DNA from: Haloplanus sp. HW8-1
Lineage (GTDB): Archaea > Halobacteriota > Halobacteria > Halobacteriales > Haloferacaceae
DNA: 64,000 bases
Direction of reading: 5' to 3'
NCBI RefSeq assembly: GCF_023703795.1
Contig: NZ_CP098519.1
Coordinates: 28,229 to 92,228, forward strand
Below the pieces are notes generated by a model. That model worked only from the letters and a program-made list of their open reading frames with translations, had not been told where the DNA came from and ran no database searches. Below, piece after piece: positions 17,494 to 26,379 of the stretch. How positions within the stretch are numbered: position 1 is the stretch's first letter; the number at the start of each line of letters is the position of its first letter. A program made the position numbers and the translations under genes.

Positions 17494-18090
17494 GTGTCAC
17501 GCACCTCAAACCGCGCCGACGGCGACATCGTCCAGGACTTCCTCTCAGTCGCGGACCTCCTCGAGGAACCACAACTGGCCCAGCTGTACGCATACCTTGC
17601 TCGGGAGGGCGAGACAACCGTCCAAGACGTAATGGACGACCTCGAGCTCGCACAGGGAACGGCCTACAGCTACGTCAACCGGCTCGTCGACGCCGGCGTC
17701 GTCGACGTCACCGACGACGAGCAGCCGCGCCGATACGCCGCCCGGGAGATCGACCTGACCGTGACGACCGCCGCGGGCGACCGCGAGTACACGATCACAC
17801 CGGCGCTCATCGACGCCGTCGGCCGCCGCGAGACGGACGCCGACATCGACACCTACATCGACCGCCACGGCGTCGCCGGCCTCGCGACCGCGCTCACCTA
17901 CGCCGTCGCTCGGGAGCGTGGGGAAGTGACCCACCGGCTGATGGCGGAGGACCTCGACATCTCGCCGCTGGCGGCGGAGATGATCCTCCAGGCGCTCCGG
18001 CCCGTCGTCCACGAGCACTACGACATCGAGGAGGCAGGGGCAGGACTCGACGAGTTGGATATCGACGACGACGGCGCTGACGACGCGTGA
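17494..18090 (+). CDS. Winged-HTH regulator of a PIN-type toxin-antitoxin-like pair
   Basis: A 198-residue protein starting with GTG. Residues about 15-80 form a wHTH (AQLYAYLAREGETTVQDVMDDLELAQ, then YSYVNRLVDAGVV). The C-terminal part (DAVGRRETDADIDTYIDRHG) is helical. The stop overlaps the GTG of the PIN-like gene by 4 nt, the usual antitoxin-toxin arrangement. In haloarchaea such wHTH/PIN pairs occur often on plasmids. It probably represses its own promoter and binds the toxin, by analogy. Confidence 0.7.
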   Translation: MSRTSNRADGDIVQDFLSVADLLEEPQLAQLYAYLAREGETTVQDVMDDLELAQGTAYSYVNRLVDAGVVDVTDDEQPRRYAAREIDLTVTTAAGDREYTITPALIDAVGRRETDADIDTYIDRHGVAGLATALTYAVARERGEVTHRLMAEDLDISPLAAEMILQALRPVVHEHYDIEEAGAGLDELDIDDDGADDA

Positions 18091-18596
18091 GCCGGCTCCA
18101 CATCGCTGACACCGGCCTGTTCGTCGCGATGGGACAGTCGTCGAACAGTCGGTACCAGGCCGTTCGGCGGTTCGCTCGCCGGAACGACGTCACCTTCGTC
18201 CTGCCCGAACGGGTGTACGAGGAGCTGACTATCGACGATCCGGATGTCGAAAACCCGCCCGTCGACACCGCAATCGACGAGGGCTGGGCGACGGTTGCGG
18301 CGCCGCTCGAGTTCTCCGAACCGGTCGTCTCGCGGGTGATGGACGGCGTCCAGCGGTACATCGCGAACGCCGACGACCGCCCTGCCGACGAGGTCGAGCG
18401 TGCCGACGCCGCCCTCGCCGCCCTCGCTGCCCAGCATCTCAGCGCGGAAACGGCGACCGAGGCGTACATCTACACGACCGATATCGCGGCCGGCGAAGGG
18501 GCCGAAACCGTCCTCGCGAGCGAGGGCTACGGGGACTCGGTGACGTTCGTGAACGGCTTCCGGTTCATCGAGGACCTGGTCACTGGAGACAGCTGA
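18087..18596 (+). CDS. PIN-domain-like putative toxin RNase
   Basis: A 169-residue protein with a PIN layout: first acidic residue in IADTGLFVAMG, a Glu in PERVYEELTI, an Asp in RADAALAALAAQ and a final Asp in YTTDIAAGEGAE. This is the four-acid pattern of VapC-like RNases. The GTG start overlaps the regulator stop (GTGA). VapC-type nuclease activity is inferred from this pattern and the gene pair; the domain is longer than typical VapC (about 130 residues). Confidence 0.65.
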   Translation: MSRLHIADTGLFVAMGQSSNSRYQAVRRFARRNDVTFVLPERVYEELTIDDPDVENPPVDTAIDEGWATVAAPLEFSEPVVSRVMDGVQRYIANADDRPADEVERADAALAALAAQHLSAETATEAYIYTTDIAAGEGAETVLASEGYGDSVTFVNGFRFIEDLVTGDS

Positions 18597-18598
18597 CG

Positions 18599-18859
18599 CT
18601 ATTCGGGGTCAAGGTCACGAGCGTCGAGGTCGCCGGCGAGATACTGCTCTCCCGTTCTCGTGATATCGTAGACGCCGTTGCCGAGGTGGACGAGGAGGCC
18701 GTATTCGACCAGCGTCTTGCAGCGGGCATTGATGTGTTGGCGGGAGAAGCGAACTCGATCGCTGTCCGTCATTTCCTTTGGGGTATCGGGGCCGGCTTCA
18801 GAAAGATGCTCTAGTATGCGGTCATCAGCGCGAGACATCCAGTCGGCGTCAAAGCGCAT
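18599..18859 (-). CDS. PhiH1-repressor-like winged-HTH protein
   Basis: An 86-residue winged-helix protein matching haloarchaeal proteins related to the repressor of halophage PhiH1: WMSRADDRILEHL, the recognition-helix region FSRQHINARCKTLVEYGLL, and the wing LGNGVYDITRTGEQYL. It is probably a DNA-binding repressor. It converges on the PIN-like gene with a 2-nt gap. Such repressors are common in proviruses and plasmids and may control a neighbouring module. Confidence 0.78.
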   Translation of the reverse strand: MRFDADWMSRADDRILEHLSEAGPDTPKEMTDSDRVRFSRQHINARCKTLVEYGLLVHLGNGVYDITRTGEQYLAGDLDARDLDPE

Positions 18860-18979
18860 AATCGCTTCTGGTTGCGCCGACGCTATCCCGAACGCGCTAA
18901 GTCAAGTGGCGAAGCGTAGCGCTTCTACAGTTGACTCCTTACGTTTAAACGCCTGCCACCCTAACCCCCGAGCGTTCAG

Positions 18980-19240
18980 ATGCATTCCCCTCCATCGGAC
19001 AGTTCGGGCGGATCGAATGACCTTCTCGTCGAGATAATTGAGACGCTGGAGACGTGTGGACTCGAGGACGACGCCTACCAGCTCCACGATTACGTCGACC
19101 CCGATGCACTCGAACAGGTGATCGCCTCCGCCGATGAGAACATCACCGTTCAGTTCACTGTCGAGGGGATCCCACTCGATGTATCACCGGACGGTGTGGA
19201 CGCCATCGTCGAGGACGAATCGCAGTCCGTCGGCGAATAA
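18980..19240 (+). CDS. HalOD1 output-domain protein
   Basis: An 86-residue small protein with the HalOD1 pattern: LHDYVDPDALEQVI, a beta strand ITVQFTVEGIPLDVSPDG and a final strand with Asp/Gly. HalOD1 domains occur in haloarchaeal signalling proteins and alone on plasmids; the biochemical role is not known. ATG at 18980. Confidence 0.7.
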   Translation: MHSPPSDSSGGSNDLLVEIIETLETCGLEDDAYQLHDYVDPDALEQVIASADENITVQFTVEGIPLDVSPDGVDAIVEDESQSVGE

Positions 19241-19822
19241 CGACGTGCGGGTCCGAGATAGGGATCGTTCCTGAAAGCCCTCGGCCGCTCGACGCCCGCG
19301 ACCACCGCTGCGCGCCTCGTCCCTGCGGTGCTTGCGGGGTCGGGGGACGGCCGAGGCGGCCTCGCCCTTTCTGAGTCCGCCAGGACAGTGGATGGCCCAC
19401 CGAGCGACGTAGCCGGCTGAACGGGTGCGTACGTGACGGCTCGCCCCGCTCGCCGCTGCCGCCCTCCGCGTCGCTCGCGACCGACCATTCCGGGCATGCG
19501 GGCGCTCTCCACACCGCCCGCGCCCGTTCCGGGCTAAAGTGCATGTGCCCTCGACGCCAGCGGGTAAGCGCGAGGGGTTGCGCGGCGTAGCTGCTCACCC
19601 CCCACGCTTACTCCGCTGGCCGCTCGCTCCGGGCGGGTCGGCGCGCGGTGCTGGTTGGGCCCACCTCATGCAGGCGCGCTCTCGCTCGCGCCCGGTAGGG
19701 CGCTCGCGAAGGCGCGAGCGAGAGCGCGCAGATGGTTCTGTCGGTCGTTGTCGTCGGAAAACCGCGATGTAGGAGCATCGCGGAGTCGGCGCGTGAGCGC
19801 CTTCGGAATCAGGTCGATTCCA
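19241..19822. other. GC-rich gene-free region before RPA-like gene
   Basis: About 580 bp, extremely GC-rich, with CGCTCGC-type low-complexity repeats and no credible gene on either strand. The only defined feature is the 17-bp inverted repeat at 19676-19727. It may be a long leader or regulatory region of the RPA-like gene. Confidence 0.5.
19676..19727. repeat. 17-bp perfect inverted repeat
   Basis: Arms GCGCTCTCGCTCGCGCC (19676-19692) and its reverse complement (19711-19727) enclose 18 nt. It could form a very stable hairpin about 95 nt before the RPA-like ATG, or terminate transcription. Confidence 0.7.
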
Positions 19823-20689
19823 ATGTCTAGTAACAACGCTAGCGGAAAGGTCGTTTCGGTCGATGAACAGGCATTCGAGAAAGCGGGCGGTCAGGCAGTC
19901 GATGAAGACGGCTTCCCGGTCGTCGACAAGACGCCGGAGTTCGAGGCCGCGGTCGAGCAGGAGACGCAGGCGAAGGTGGATGCAAACCACCCGGAAGGGA
20001 TCGCGGACACGAGCAAAGACCGGATTCACGGCGTCACCCTCGAACAGGAAGAGCGCATTCGGGCGCGGGAAGCCGAACTGGAGCGCATCAGTGCCCAAGC
20101 CGAGCTGGGAACGCAGCACGGTCGTGAGCAGCGCACGCGAGAGGTCGTCAGCGAGCAGTGTGGTCGTGACGAGCCGGCGCCGGCGGAGCGCACGGATCCC
20201 CGAGAGAAGCTGACGCAAGAGGAACTCGCGGAGGTCAACGAGCAAGCCATGCGGATCAGCGACGAAGTGAAGGGCGGCTGGTCGAGAGCGGTCGTCGCGA
20301 AGCAGTTGGCCGAGAAGGTGCAGCGCGGTCGGGACGTCACGAAGGCGGTGCTGGAGACCCTCGAGGAACTGAAGGCGGCGCCGGGGGCGATCGTGCCCAT
20401 CGCGGACGTGCCGGACGTCCCGGTCGGTGAGGTGACGGTCGAAGGCACAGTTAGCCAGCTCTGGGATCCGAGTGACACGTCAATTTCTCAGGTCGGGTTA
20501 ATCGAAGACGACAGTGGGAAGATCAAGTTCACCATCTGGGAGGCCTCTCGGAAGACGGTCGTGAGCGAAGGTGAGACGGTCCGGTTCCGGGCCGCCAAGA
20601 AGAACTGGTACCAGGGGCGGTGCAGTATCGCCATCACGGGCTGGAGCAGGATCGAATTCCCAGAGCGCGGTCGGTGGTGGGAAGAGTAG
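19823..20689 (+). CDS. RPA-like OB-fold single-stranded DNA-binding protein
   Basis: A 288-residue protein. The N-terminal 160 residues are helical and charged. The C-terminal 100 residues form an OB fold: VPVGEVTVEGTVSQLWDP, VGLIEDDSGKIKFTIWE, GETVRFRAAKKNWYQGRC, with the alternating strands of archaeal RPA OB domains. It probably coats ssDNA and would act with the replicon's own primase-like proteins, Orc1 and PolB. A frame-open upstream extension exists, but the ATG at 19823 (MSSNNASGKVV) is preferred because the upstream sequence is low-complexity Arg/Ala. Confidence 0.72.
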   Translation: MSSNNASGKVVSVDEQAFEKAGGQAVDEDGFPVVDKTPEFEAAVEQETQAKVDANHPEGIADTSKDRIHGVTLEQEERIRAREAELERISAQAELGTQHGREQRTREVVSEQCGRDEPAPAERTDPREKLTQEELAEVNEQAMRISDEVKGGWSRAVVAKQLAEKVQRGRDVTKAVLETLEELKAAPGAIVPIADVPDVPVGEVTVEGTVSQLWDPSDTSISQVGLIEDDSGKIKFTIWEASRKTVVSEGETVRFRAAKKNWYQGRCSIAITGWSRIEFPERGRWWEE

Positions 20690-20995
20690 GCGAGCGCGAC
20701 GCCCTCCTTTTTTGATGTGTGCCGGACCGGCCCTGACCCCGCCGCCCCACCCTCCGCTCCGTGCTCGCTTCGCTGCGCGCGCAGCCACAACCTCACGCAC
20801 CGGGCCAACCGATTCGACGATCTCATTACGGTGTGTGTCAAGCACCACCATCTCTGGAAACGACTCTCACCGCTTCAGATCGATACTCAGTAAATCTTGC
20901 AGCCAGCGGCCGTCTAAATGGGAAAGTGATTGAACAGCGGTTGGGAGGGAGTAACACCATAGATTAGATATGGCTCCCTGATGAGAGGGTAATCA
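20690..20995. other. Intergenic region before Avs-like gene
   Basis: About 305 bp. It begins with a T-tract (CCTTTTTTTGATG, about 20702-20715) that probably terminates the RPA-like transcript. GC content then falls towards the AT-richer Avs-like gene, consistent with an acquisition boundary. No gene is seen. Confidence 0.5.
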
Positions 20996-23900
20996 ATGAG
21001 TGTATCTGTCGATTTTGGAAACATTAGGCCCATTGAGGACTCTCGGAGAAAAGGTTTCGAGGAGTTATGCAGCCAAGTTGCTCATAAGTACGAAGAAATC
21101 CCGGCATCCTGGAAATATACGCGTATTGGCGACCCTGACGCAGGAATTGAGTGTAAGTGTGAATCCCCAGAAGGGGAAATATGGGGTTGGCAAGCCAAAT
21201 ATGTTGATAGGATAAACAACGAGAGCCTGTCTCAGATCGACAGCTCTGTGAAACAAGCCCTGGAAAACTACCCTAATCTAAGTCGCTACTTTGTCTGCGT
21301 TCCCTGTGATAGACCTCATAGTCCGAGGGAGGGCATCAAAACTGCCCTAGAGAAATGGAATGATCGGAAGGAAAAGTGGGAGAAATGGGCTGAGGAAGAG
21401 GGTATGGATGTGGAGTTTGTTTTCTGGGGGCATTCAGAACTTCTAACATTTCTTAGCCAAGATAAACACAAAGGTAGAATCTATTTCTGGTTTAATTCAG
21501 ACTATCTTACTGATACAAAGCTCCAGGATCAAATGGATGTGTCTATTTCTAATGCCAAAGACCGCTATAGTCCAGAACTTCACGTAGATACCGGTAATGC
21601 GGATATTTTTGAACCTCTAGGAAGGACGCCGACATTCGAGGAGAAGGTGAATGAATTACTTGATGATTTGGACGAGAAGGCCAGTAAGCTGTTTACGGAA
21701 AGACGGCTTGAAATCTTGGAGGAAGTCGATAAAGACGCCACGCTAAATCTTCGTCAGGCAATAGAAAACCTACCTGATCTGCTTGAGGATATTGAACAAA
21801 TTTCTGAGGATATTCCATTAACGGAGCTACGTGAAAACGGGGAGAAAGCAGAGAATGCAATACGAGAATTAGCACCGCAGCTCCGAGCACTCAAGGAAGA
21901 AACAGATGAAGAGAAGAGTGAGACAGAAGGCCTGGGGAGGTCAGCAATGTATGATTTCAGGCAACTTCGAGGCGCCGTTGCCGATTTGAAGGGGTATCTC
22001 GACAGCAATAATCTTCAAGCTGCTGAAGATTCTGTTTTGAAGGTGCTCGGGGATGCGGGTGTAGGAAAAACCCATCTCCTTTGCAACGTTGCTAAGAATA
22101 GGATGGAAGATGGCTATCCAACGATTCTTCTCCTTGCTGAGAACTTCAGAGACCGAGATATCTGGACTCAGATGATTGAGCGAATTGGTCTAGATTGTAC
22201 GCCTGAGGAGTTCTTGGGAGCGTTGGATTCGTTCGGCGAGTCTCGCGGTGTTCGATCGCTATTGATGGTAGATGCACTGAATGAAAGCTCTGACCCCAGA
22301 ATGTGGAATCGGCGGTTACCAGGGATTCTGAGTAAATTAGATAACTACCCGCATATCGGATTGTGCGTTAGTTGTCGAACCGGTTATGAAGACCTCATCT
22401 TCCCCGATAGTATCGATGACCAATTTGTAGATACACGGCACTACGGGTTCAATAACGTAGAGTATGAGGCCGTCAGAAAATTCTTCGATGAACACGGAAT
22501 CGAGCACCAATCGGTACCAGTTCTCCGGCGAGAATTCCAGATACCGTTGTTCTTGAAATTGTTCTGTGAAAACTTAGAGAGTCGGGGGCAAAGCCGTGTA
22601 TCACACGGCCCGGAGGGTATCAGCGAAATCTTTGAGGGATACATCAACGGAGTTCATAACCGTCTTCACCCGCGTTTAGATTACGATCCCAGCGATAATA
22701 AAGTAAAGAGGGCGGTAGAGGCCCTGGCGCGTGAGATGGCTAAAAATGGAGGGGGCACAAAGAGGCTTCCCAAGAATGAGGCCAAAGATATCGTAGACGA
22801 GTTCCTACCAAGGAGGTCTTACTCAAAGAGCCTGTATAGAAATATTCTGAGTGAGGGGGTTATCTCAGAGGTAGTTACTTTTGAGGAGGACACGGATGAG
22901 GCGGTTCGATTCTCCTACGATAAATTTGCCGACCACAAAATAGCTCAACAATATCTGGAAATCTATGTGGGCGATGATATTGAGGAAGATCTCTCAGAGA
23001 CAGAGGAGTTACAAGAGGTGTTTGAGAATCCGGAGCGGTACGCTGGGTTGATCCAAGCCTTGGCTATTCATCTCCCTGAGCAGGAAGATGTCGAAGTATT
23101 TGATTTTGTAGAGTCGGATGATATTCTTAACTCCTTTATTAAGAGCTTGGCTTGGCGGAATCCGGAAACGCTGACGGATAGTGGTGGAGAATTGGGTGAG
23201 GGAATTGAGGATTATCTGTGGGGGGAATTGGAGTCTCTTGAGGATCTCCATGAGCTCTGGAGAGTTCTGCTTACATTATCTACTAGTTCAGAACATCCGC
23301 TGAATGCTGAATACCTTGATGACGTTCACAGAGACAAGGAAGTGTTCAGACGCGATTTTAACTGGTCCAACTTTCTGCATGAAGAGTGGAGAGAAGACAC
23401 ATCAGAAGTATATCGATTAGTCAACTGGGGATTCTCTTTGGAAAACAGGCCAGTGGAGTCGTATGAACTGAAGCGCTTAATGTCGATAACCCTCTCCTGG
23501 TTCCTTTGCTGTCCAAATAGACATGTTAGAGACCAATCGACAAAGGCTATAGTCAATATCATAGACTCTGATCTTGAAATTTACAGTGAATTGATCGAGC
23601 GTTTCCAGGATGTTACTGATCCTTACATCTTGGAACGGGTCTATGCAGCAGCCTACGGGGGAGTTCTCCGACATAAACAAGATGAATCGGTTGCTGAAGT
23701 TGCCGACACCGTTTACGAAATTGAGTTTGAGGATAACGATCCTACGCCTCACCAGCTTACAAGAGATTATGCCAGAGGGATTATCGAGCTGATTCACAAT
23801 GTCGACGACAGTTACGATGTCAATTTGGAGGAAGTGAGGCCTCCCTATGACAGTTCGTTCTCTATCGATGTTCCCTCTCCAGATACGCTTCGTGAGCAAG

Positions 23901-25189
23901 TTGAGAGCGTCCTAAAAGACTCTGATACGGATTTGAATACCCGGTTCTGGTGGGGGCTAGTTGGATCTGATTTTGAAGGACGTGGACACAGTGATTTCGC
24001 ACGGTACATTGTTGGGACCAACCACAGTCCTTCTAATATCCACGGTTACGACTTTTCTGGGGACAAGGCCCTTCGTTGGATAACTAAGCGGGTGTTCGAC
24101 CTGGGATGGAGGCCCGATCTATTTGGTTCGTTTGACGACTTTGTGAGTCGAACCTACACAGGGAGAATGTCAAATAGGAAGCCAGAGAGGTTCAGCAAAA
24201 AATACCAGTGGATTGCATATCACGAATTAGTGTCCTGGATAACCGATAACTGCGACTTCTCTGATTCAACTGTAGAAAGGTCTTATAGCGGCCCTTGGAC
24301 GCAGTTTGATCGTGATATCGATCCTTCAGTACTAAATCCTAAGGCCCGTTCTGAGGTTTCATTAGATGAGCCTGTTGAGTATGATTGTTGCATAGATGAG
24401 GTTGGCTTAGAGGAATGGATCACAGACCATGAGGAATTCCCTGACTTGGTTTCGCTGTTGGATATCTCTGTAAATGGTGAGAAATGGCTGCCTCTGCATA
24501 GTGTCTATAAGTGGAGAGCAGATGAAGGAGAGGATTCCAGGCTTGAGAGGGATGTGTTTGCCCGGATTGACACTGTCGTTGTGGATTCTGAGATGAAAAA
24601 GGGCTTAGTGTCTTGGCTTCAGGAAAACTGGGTTATTAGTGACGAGCTTGAAAGTACTCCGTTCCATTTGGGTACATTCACTCAGACGTTCTGGGCGGAG
24701 TATCCGTGGCATCCTTCGGTGGATGATGGCTGGGAGGAAGATAGGAATCCGATTCGAGGTGCACCGATTTCTACGACCGATACGACTGTCGATTTGCTTT
24801 GGGAGTCAGAATATGACTGTACTGTAGATGAGAAATATGGAACCTATGCCCCCTCCCCACCACTTGCGAAATTACTCGACCTCGAATGGGTTGTTGATAC
24901 TAAGGAATTTGCCCAAAAAGGCTCTGACCCGGTACGTATAGCAGATGTTTCGACTTCGGAAGGGTTGATTGACAGAGTGAACTCGCTCTCGATGTTAGCA
25001 GCAGATGAGAGAGTGATAGGAGAATTAGAGGAAGAAGGCCTCTCCTTAGTCTGGATTATACAAGGAGAAAAGCGATTACTTACCGACGCTGCTACAGGAA
25101 CCGGGATGGGTCAAAGTCAAATCAGGGCAGTATACACCCTTGAGGGAGGGGAATGGAGTGGAGAGATGGACAGCGGTTACTATAATTGA
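20996..25189 (+). CDS. Avs-like antiviral STAND NTPase with N-terminal nuclease domain
   Basis: A 1397-residue protein, AT-rich relative to neighbours. Residues 15-110 form a PD-(D/E)XK-like (Mrr/Cap4-like) nuclease: FEELCSQVAHKYEE, D49 in GDPDAGIECKC, and Q66-A67-K68 in WGWQAKYV, where Gln replaces the usual Glu. A coiled helical segment (about 215-310) leads to a STAND ATPase with Walker A GDAGVGKT (352-359) and Walker B LLMVDALNE (about 422-430). The remaining 900 residues are an alpha-helical sensor-like region without a recognised domain. This is the layout of Avs proteins, which recognise phage proteins and then cleave DNA. A single-gene defence role is inferred from architecture and context; the recognised viral protein is unknown. 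Confidence 0.78.
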   Translation: MSVSVDFGNIRPIEDSRRKGFEELCSQVAHKYEEIPASWKYTRIGDPDAGIECKCESPEGEIWGWQAKYVDRINNESLSQIDSSVKQALENYPNLSRYFVCVPCDRPHSPREGIKTALEKWNDRKEKWEKWAEEEGMDVEFVFWGHSELLTFLSQDKHKGRIYFWFNSDYLTDTKLQDQMDVSISNAKDRYSPELHVDTGNADIFEPLGRTPTFEEKVNELLDDLDEKASKLFTERRLEILEEVDKDATLNLRQAIENLPDLLEDIEQISEDIPLTELRENGEKAENAIRELAPQLRALKEETDEEKSETEGLGRSAMYDFRQLRGAVADLKGYLDSNNLQAAEDSVLKVLGDAGVGKTHLLCNVAKNRMEDGYPTILLLAENFRDRDIWTQMIERIGLDCTPEEFLGALDSFGESRGVRSLLMVDALNESSDPRMWNRRLPGILSKLDNYPHIGLCVSCRTGYEDLIFPDSIDDQFVDTRHYGFNNVEYEAVRKFFDEHGIEHQSVPVLRREFQIPLFLKLFCENLESRGQSRVSHGPEGISEIFEGYINGVHNRLHPRLDYDPSDNKVKRAVEALAREMAKNGGGTKRLPKNEAKDIVDEFLPRRSYSKSLYRNILSEGVISEVVTFEEDTDEAVRFSYDKFADHKIAQQYLEIYVGDDIEEDLSETEELQEVFENPERYAGLIQALAIHLPEQEDVEVFDFVESDDILNSFIKSLAWRNPETLTDSGGELGEGIEDYLWGELESLEDLHELWRVLLTLSTSSEHPLNAEYLDDVHRDKEVFRRDFNWSNFLHEEWREDTSEVYRLVNWGFSLENRPVESYELKRLMSITLSWFLCCPNRHVRDQSTKAIVNIIDSDLEIYSELIERFQDVTDPYILERVYAAAYGGVLRHKQDESVAEVADTVYEIEFEDNDPTPHQLTRDYARGIIELIHNVDDSYDVNLEEVRPPYDSSFSIDVPSPDTLREQVESVLKDSDTDLNTRFWWGLVGSDFEGRGHSDFARYIVGTNHSPSNIHGYDFSGDKALRWITKRVFDLGWRPDLFGSFDDFVSRTYTGRMSNRKPERFSKKYQWIAYHELVSWITDNCDFSDSTVERSYSGPWTQFDRDIDPSVLNPKARSEVSLDEPVEYDCCIDEVGLEEWITDHEEFPDLVSLLDISVNGEKWLPLHSVYKWRADEGEDSRLERDVFARIDTVVVDSEMKKGLVSWLQENWVISDELESTPFHLGTFTQTFWAEYPWHPSVDDGWEEDRNPIRGAPISTTDTTVDLLWESEYDCTVDEKYGTYAPSPPLAKLLDLEWVVDTKEFAQKGSDPVRIADVSTSEGLIDRVNSLSMLAADERVIGELEEEGLSLVWIIQGEKRLLTDAATGTGMGQSQIRAVYTLEGGEWSGEMDSGYYN

Positions 25190-25358
25190 AATACATCTTG
25201 GTTGACTTTTCGAGGTTGGCGTGGTTATTGTCTTGAACTCGTAGTTCGTAATCACACCCAGTCAAGAAGCTGAGATTCCTACTGGAGTGCTTTCTATTTG
25301 CCCCTTAATGGGCGAGGGGCTCGCTGTACTGGCGAGTTCCCGAAACACGGTGAGAACG

Positions 25359-26285
25359 ATGGCAACCAGAGACATCTACGAGAGCGGATTCGACGAAGAC
25401 GTCCGAACGGAATCGAGTGCGAACCAGTGTCCCGAGTGCGACGGTCGGGTCACCACGAACGCGGTCGAAACGGTCTGCGAGGACTGTGGCCTGGTCGTCG
25501 ACGAACAGCGCATCGATCACGGGCCGGAGTGGCGGGCGGACGACGACGAGGAGCGGGGGCGAACGGGCGCCCCACTTACTGCGGCCCGCCACGATCGCGG
25601 CCTGTCGACGGAGATCGGTCGCGGCACCGACGCGAAGGGGAACGAGATCTCTGGGCAGAAGCGACGGCGACTCGCGCGGATGCGTCGAGAGCAGACACGT
25701 GGTCGCTGGCGGTCGAAAGCGGAACGAAATCTCGCCCACGGGCTGGGCGAGGTGCGTCGGTTGGCAAGTGCCCTCGAACTCTCCGATTCGGTCCGTGACC
25801 AGGCGTGTCAGCTCTTCCGGAGCGCTCAGAACGAGGATCTGCTTCGTGGCAGATCCATTGAGGCCATCGCCGCGGCCAGCGTCTACGGGGCCTGCCGGTG
25901 CAACGGCCGCTCGCGGTTAGTGGACGACGTCAGCGAGATGGCCCGCGTCGCAGAGTCACGAGTCACGAACGCGTACAAAACGCTAAACGAAGAGCTGGGG
26001 CTCCCCGCTGAGCCCGTCTCCCCCAGCATGTTCGTGCCGCGACTCGCTTCGGACCTCGAGTGTCCGGACGAGATCCGACAGCGGGCCCGAACCCTCGCGG
26101 AGCAGGCCGAGGAGCGCGGCGTCACGACGGGCGTTCATCCGGCCGGGTTCGCCGCGGCCTGCCTCTACAAGGCCGGTCGCGACGAGGGCCGATGGTTGAC
26201 GCAATCCGAGGCCGCGGACGTGGCGAACGCCTCGAAGGCGACCGTCCGGGCACACTGGGATACGTTGGAGGAACAGGTCGCCTGA
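25359..26285 (+). CDS. tfb: Transcription initiation factor TFB
   Basis: A 308-residue TFIIB homologue. The N-terminal zinc ribbon has CPEC and CEDC; the B-finger/reader region follows with GPEWR and TEIGRGTDAKGN. Two cyclin folds cover about 120-305 (LGEVRRLASALEL..., then ASDLECPDEIRQRARTL...). TFB recruits RNA polymerase to TBP-bound promoters; haloarchaea have many paralogues that direct subsets of promoters, and plasmid copies are common. The ATG at 25359 (MATRDIYESG) was chosen; the frame extends upstream for 24 codons without homology. Confidence 0.92.
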   Translation: MATRDIYESGFDEDVRTESSANQCPECDGRVTTNAVETVCEDCGLVVDEQRIDHGPEWRADDDEERGRTGAPLTAARHDRGLSTEIGRGTDAKGNEISGQKRRRLARMRREQTRGRWRSKAERNLAHGLGEVRRLASALELSDSVRDQACQLFRSAQNEDLLRGRSIEAIAAASVYGACRCNGRSRLVDDVSEMARVAESRVTNAYKTLNEELGLPAEPVSPSMFVPRLASDLECPDEIRQRARTLAEQAEERGVTTGVHPAGFAAACLYKAGRDEGRWLTQSEAADVANASKATVRAHWDTLEEQVA

Positions 26286-26379
26286 GGCAGATTACTGTCT
26301 CTCCGTCTGTACTGCACATCGGTCTATCCACGCTACGATTTAAACACGAAGACGAGCCATGTTCTCTGTAGACTGCTCT

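Noticed and set aside
19539..19772. Frames in the GC-rich gap before the RPA-like gene
   Set aside because: Arg/Pro-rich low-complexity translations on every frame, no leader or domain.
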